In this document: positions 5,669 to 7,223 of the stretch, in pieces
Layout: each line of letters begins with the position of its first letter
How positions within the stretch are numbered: position 1 is the first letter of the stretch
Assembly (NCBI GenBank): GCA_018715425.1
Contig: DVLR01000267.1
Span: 1 to 7,223 of the forward strand
Reading direction: 5' to 3'
DNA from: Candidatus Merdenecus merdavium
GTDB lineage: Bacteria > Bacillota > Clostridia > Lachnospirales > Lachnospiraceae
Length of the DNA stretch: 7,223 nt
The notes under the pieces: model-generated
Database searches by the model: none
The model's input: only the letters and a program-made list of their open reading frames with translations
What the model was told of the DNA's origin: nothing
Program-made: the position numbers and the translations under genes

Positions 5669-5700
5669 TAAGCTAATTGTCATGTATGATAATTAGCTTA
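5669..5700. repeat. 15 bp inverted repeat with 2 nt loop
   Basis: Arms 5669-5683 and 5686-5700 begin TAAGCTAATT and end AATTAGCTTA. They are complementary at 14 of 15 positions, the single mismatch being G5679 opposite T5690. It is the longest continuous hairpin in the candidate oriT. With no T-run after it, a role in relaxase or accessory-protein recognition is likelier than termination. Confidence 0.75.
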
Positions 5701-5714
5701 TGAGCAAGTAGTGA

Positions 5715-5735
5715 AGCGGATTGCGAATATCCGCT
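5715..5735. repeat. AGCGGAT hairpin, 7 bp arms and 7 nt loop
   Basis: AGCGGAT (5715-5721) and ATCCGCT (5729-5735) are exact reverse complements around TGCGAAT. The sequence after it (TATAACACC) repeats the TCCGCTATA context of the palindrome at 5641-5664. A hairpin followed by single-stranded TATAAC-type sequence is the general layout of relaxase nick regions, but no nick site can be assigned. Confidence 0.6.
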
Positions 5736-5756
5736 ATAACACCCCGTAGGGCGCAA

Positions 5757-5782
5757 AACCTGTTTGATCAGGTTGCATTTTT
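5757..5782 (+). terminator. AACCTG hairpin followed by a T-run
   Basis: AACCTG (5757-5762) pairs with CAGGTT (5769-5774) across a 6 nt loop, and five T residues follow at 5778-5782 after GCA. This resembles an intrinsic terminator reading right. It could isolate the relaxase gene from upstream transcription, but in this setting it may equally be one more oriT hairpin. Confidence 0.4.
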
Positions 5783-5814
5783 GTCGGCAATGGCTCACGT
5801 TAGTGGGACTTTGA

Positions 5815-5853
5815 TGACAAAAGTGCTTTTGCGTTACTTTTGACAAAAGTAAC
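5815..5853. repeat. TGACAAAAGT direct repeat and two tandem hairpins
   Basis: TGACAAAAGT occurs at 5815-5824 and 5841-5850, 26 bp apart. Between and around the copies, CAAAAG-TG-CTTTTG (5818-5831) and GTTACTTTT-GAC-AAAAGTAAC (5833-5853) are perfect hairpins. A consensus -35-like TTGACA lies at 5840-5845 inside the second hairpin, but no suitable -10 follows. Confidence 0.65.
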
Positions 5854-5882
5854 AAAACTTTCCTTGAGAAATCATTCATTAC

Positions 5883-5898
5883 GTGCCGTGACCGGCAC
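5883..5898. repeat. GC-rich hairpin GTGCCG-TGAC-CGGCAC
   Basis: A perfect 6 bp stem with a 4 nt loop, 55 bp before the relaxase start. It is much more GC-rich than its surroundings. It may be a relaxase binding site or an operator through which the relaxase represses its own gene, as MobV proteins are known to do. Confidence 0.6.
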
Positions 5899-5953
5899 CT
5901 ATTACAGATAAGAGAGGGGGGTGCGATGCCACAATAATTTAGAGGAGAAATGT

Positions 5954-7223
5954 ATGGAGAGGACAATAAGTATTATGAATGGAGAAGGCTCCTTGAATCA
6001 TAACAACAGAACATTTACTGCTGATAATGTGGATTCAAGTAGAACTGCTCTCAATATAACTTTTATCAATGACAATATTAAAACAGTTTATCATGAATTG
6101 TTTGATCAGGCATTAAAAAGTTACAACAATAAACAAACACGGAAAGACAGGCAGATCAAAAATTATTATGAAAAGATTTCACGGAGTAAGCAGGAAAAAA
6201 CTTTTCATGAAATTGTGATTCAGATTGGAAATAAAGATGATATGAATGCTCGTGATTGGAAAGGAGAAACAGCTAGGGATATACTGAGCGAATATTACCA
6301 TGGATTTCAGAAACGAAATTCTAATCTTAGAGTATTTAATGCAGTGATTCATATGGATGAAGAAACACCACATCTTCATGTGGATTATGTTCCCTTTGTT
6401 ACAGAAAGTTCTAGAGGGCTTGCTACAAGAGTTTCTTTAAAAGGAGCTTTAGCAAAGCAAGGTTTTGTTGGAAGTTCAAGACAGGATACAGAATGGTATC
6501 GCTGGGTTGAAGCGGAAAAGGGGGAGCTTGCGGCCGTTATGGAGCGTTATGGTGTGAAATGGAAGCAACTTGGTACTCATAATCAGCATTTATCCGTTTA
6601 TGACTACAAAAAGCAGGAACGAATAAAAGAGGTTGAGGCTCTTGAAAAGCAGGTTGATAGTACAGAGGAAGAATTCCTTAAAACAAATAAACTGCTTGGG
6701 AAAAGCAAGCATGAACTGGAGAATCTGGAAACTATCAAGACGATTGCCCTATTGGAGAATGAAGCTCTGGTGGACAAGAACAATCAGCTGAATAAGGACT
6801 TTGAAGCAATAAATGCTAAATTTATGCTTATGTCAGAGGCGGTAGCTTCTGTGGATTCAATAATGTATGAGATTGATAATGGTAGAGAATATCAATTGGA
6901 ACAGCCAACAGCATTGATGTCTGCAAAGAACTATAAAGAGAAACTTGTAGATCCGTTTATAAAAAAGCTTAAGCAGTTGGTACGCACAGTTTATAATAAG
7001 TATGCTGATTTGAAGGTGAAAATCAGACGGATGGAATTCGAAATGGAAACTATTTCAGAGAATGTGGCTGATCTTAGGAAACAGATAAAAGAAAAAGATG
7101 CTTGTATATCCACGCTACAGGTTAAGGCGGATAATTTCGATAAGATTGCAGAATATTTAACACCTGAGCAGATTGATGAAATGATTAAGGCGGTGGAAGA
7201 GATTCGGAGAATGCAAAAGCAGC
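5954..7223 (+). CDS. mobV: MobV/Pre-family relaxase (mobilization protein), N-terminal 423 residues; 3' end outside window
   Basis: The frame is open from ATG 5954 to the window edge. This relaxase nicks one strand at oriT and pilots it during mobilization. Motif HNNR (residues 16-19) matches the MobV motif I; in pMV158 MobM the equivalent histidine is the nucleophile, so His16 is the predicted catalytic residue. Asn34 (ALNITF) fits motif II. The metal-binding motif III is HMDEETPHLH at 133-142 (His133, Glu136, His140, His142), with spacing identical to the family. Residues about 215-300 and 330-395 are Glu/Lys/Leu-rich, probably coiled coil for dimerization, as is usual for the C-terminal half. 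ATG 5954 has AGGAG (5943-5947) 6 nt upstream; ATG 5950 gives only 17 codons. It resembles TnpZ of Tn4451 in family and in its placement near tnpV. Confidence 0.93.
   Translation, partial: MERTISIMNGEGSLNHNNRTFTADNVDSSRTALNITFINDNIKTVYHELFDQALKSYNNKQTRKDRQIKNYYEKISRSKQEKTFHEIVIQIGNKDDMNARDWKGETARDILSEYYHGFQKRNSNLRVFNAVIHMDEETPHLHVDYVPFVTESSRGLATRVSLKGALAKQGFVGSSRQDTEWYRWVEAEKGELAAVMERYGVKWKQLGTHNQHLSVYDYKKQERIKEVEALEKQVDSTEEEFLKTNKLLGKSKHELENLETIKTIALLENEALVDKNNQLNKDFEAINAKFMLMSEAVASVDSIMYEIDNGREYQLEQPTALMSAKNYKEKLVDPFIKKLKQLVRTVYNKYADLKVKIRRMEFEMETISENVADLRKQIKEKDACISTLQVKADNFDKIAEYLTPEQIDEMIKAVEEIRRMQKQ

Larger units (their letters stand above)
5410..5953. other. Gene-free, hairpin-rich region upstream of the relaxase: candidate oriT
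   Basis: These 544 bases hold no convincing gene. They contain at least eight inverted repeats, several of them perfect, packed between tnpV and the relaxase gene. MobV/Pre relaxases act at an oriT (RSA site in Tn4451 and pMV158-like systems) lying just upstream of their own gene and built of inverted repeats, so oriT very probably lies here. I cannot name the nick site: I see no clear copy of the pMV158 sequence. I also found no convincing -35/-10 pair for the relaxase gene. Confidence 0.65.
1..7223. mobile_element. Interior of an integrative and mobilizable element (both ends outside window)
   Basis: The gene order HTH regulator, excisionase-like protein, tyrosine integrase, MobC-like protein, RepA-like helicase, TnpV and MobV relaxase is a self-consistent integration, replication and mobilization module. 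No type IV secretion or coupling-protein gene is visible, so an IME that borrows a helper's conjugation machinery fits best. A full ICE cannot be excluded because both edges are cut. I found no duplicated attachment core and no tRNA gene, so the insertion site and element limits are unknown. The minus-strand ATPase at the left could be cargo inside the element or, less likely, flanking chromosome. Confidence 0.8.

Noticed and set aside
5477..5671. 64-residue plus-strand frame starting GTG
   Set aside because: The ribosome-like AAAGGGAG is only 3 nt from the GTG. The frame runs through the paired AGGAC hairpins and the CACCATGGTG palindrome, and the product matches nothing I recognise. The region is better explained as oriT-type DNA.
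5673..5966. 97-residue minus-strand frame
   Set aside because: It reads across five or more hairpins, has no clear ribosome site and overlaps the relaxase start and its ribosome site. It looks like an accident of the structured region.
5950..6003. ATG at 5950 as relaxase start
   Set aside because: It is in another frame, stops after 17 codons and is only 2 nt from the AGGAG site; ATG 5954 has normal spacing and gives the MobV protein.
1..7223. tRNA genes, rRNA, CRISPR arrays and insertion sequences
   Set aside because: I saw no cloverleaf-like sequence, no regularly spaced repeat-spacer array and no transposase frame. The repeats found are short and clustered in promoter, origin-like and oriT-like regions.

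Overview
The window is AT-rich and carries strong AGGAGG-type ribosome binding sites. Its gene set is typical of low-GC Firmicutes, most likely a Lachnospiraceae or other Clostridia gut bacterium (inferred from family resemblance, not from a search). It looks like the inner part of an integrative and mobilizable element (IME) or similar genomic island. Neither element end is visible, because the first and last genes both run off the window.

Layout. On the minus strand, 1308 to 1 is the N-terminal 436 residues of an AAA_13-type P-loop ATPase with a CPFC motif, in the broad class that includes the PrrC/RloC anticodon nucleases. It lies 24 bp downstream of a Cro/CI-type HTH regulator (1833 to 1333), so the two probably form one operon. 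The 1834-2042 region holds two divergent sigma-A-type promoters and a cluster of TTAAGT/ACTTAA boxes that could be operators. The plus-strand promoter (TTGACT, 17 nt, TATAAT) drives a module that starts with a roughly 280 nt structured leader. It continues with a small winged-helix excisionase-like protein (2265-2453), a tyrosine integrase (2476-3585), a ribbon-helix-helix MobC-like protein (3563-3883, overlapping int) and a RepA-like hexameric helicase ATPase (3892-4869). Next come about 150 bp of repeated TTGCGGTSTTG-type iterons (a candidate replication origin) and a TnpV-family protein (5029-5409). A gene-free 544 bp stretch packed with perfect hairpins (a candidate oriT) precedes a MobV/Pre-family relaxase (5954 to the window end, 423 codons visible).

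How it may work together. The HTH protein probably controls the divergent promoters and so the choice between staying integrated and excising. Xis and Int would excise and reinsert the element. The RepA-like helicase and iterons could let the circular form replicate. MobC and the MobV relaxase would nick at the hairpin-rich oriT so that a co-resident conjugative element can transfer it. The AAA_13 ATPase looks like cargo and is a plausible phage-defence gene, but its C-terminal effector half is outside the window.

The points most worth a second look are the iteron cluster behind the RepA-like helicase, the pair of mutually complementary hairpins in the oriT region, the operator cluster between the divergent promoters, the structured leader with short ORFs in front of xis, and the ATPase cargo gene.
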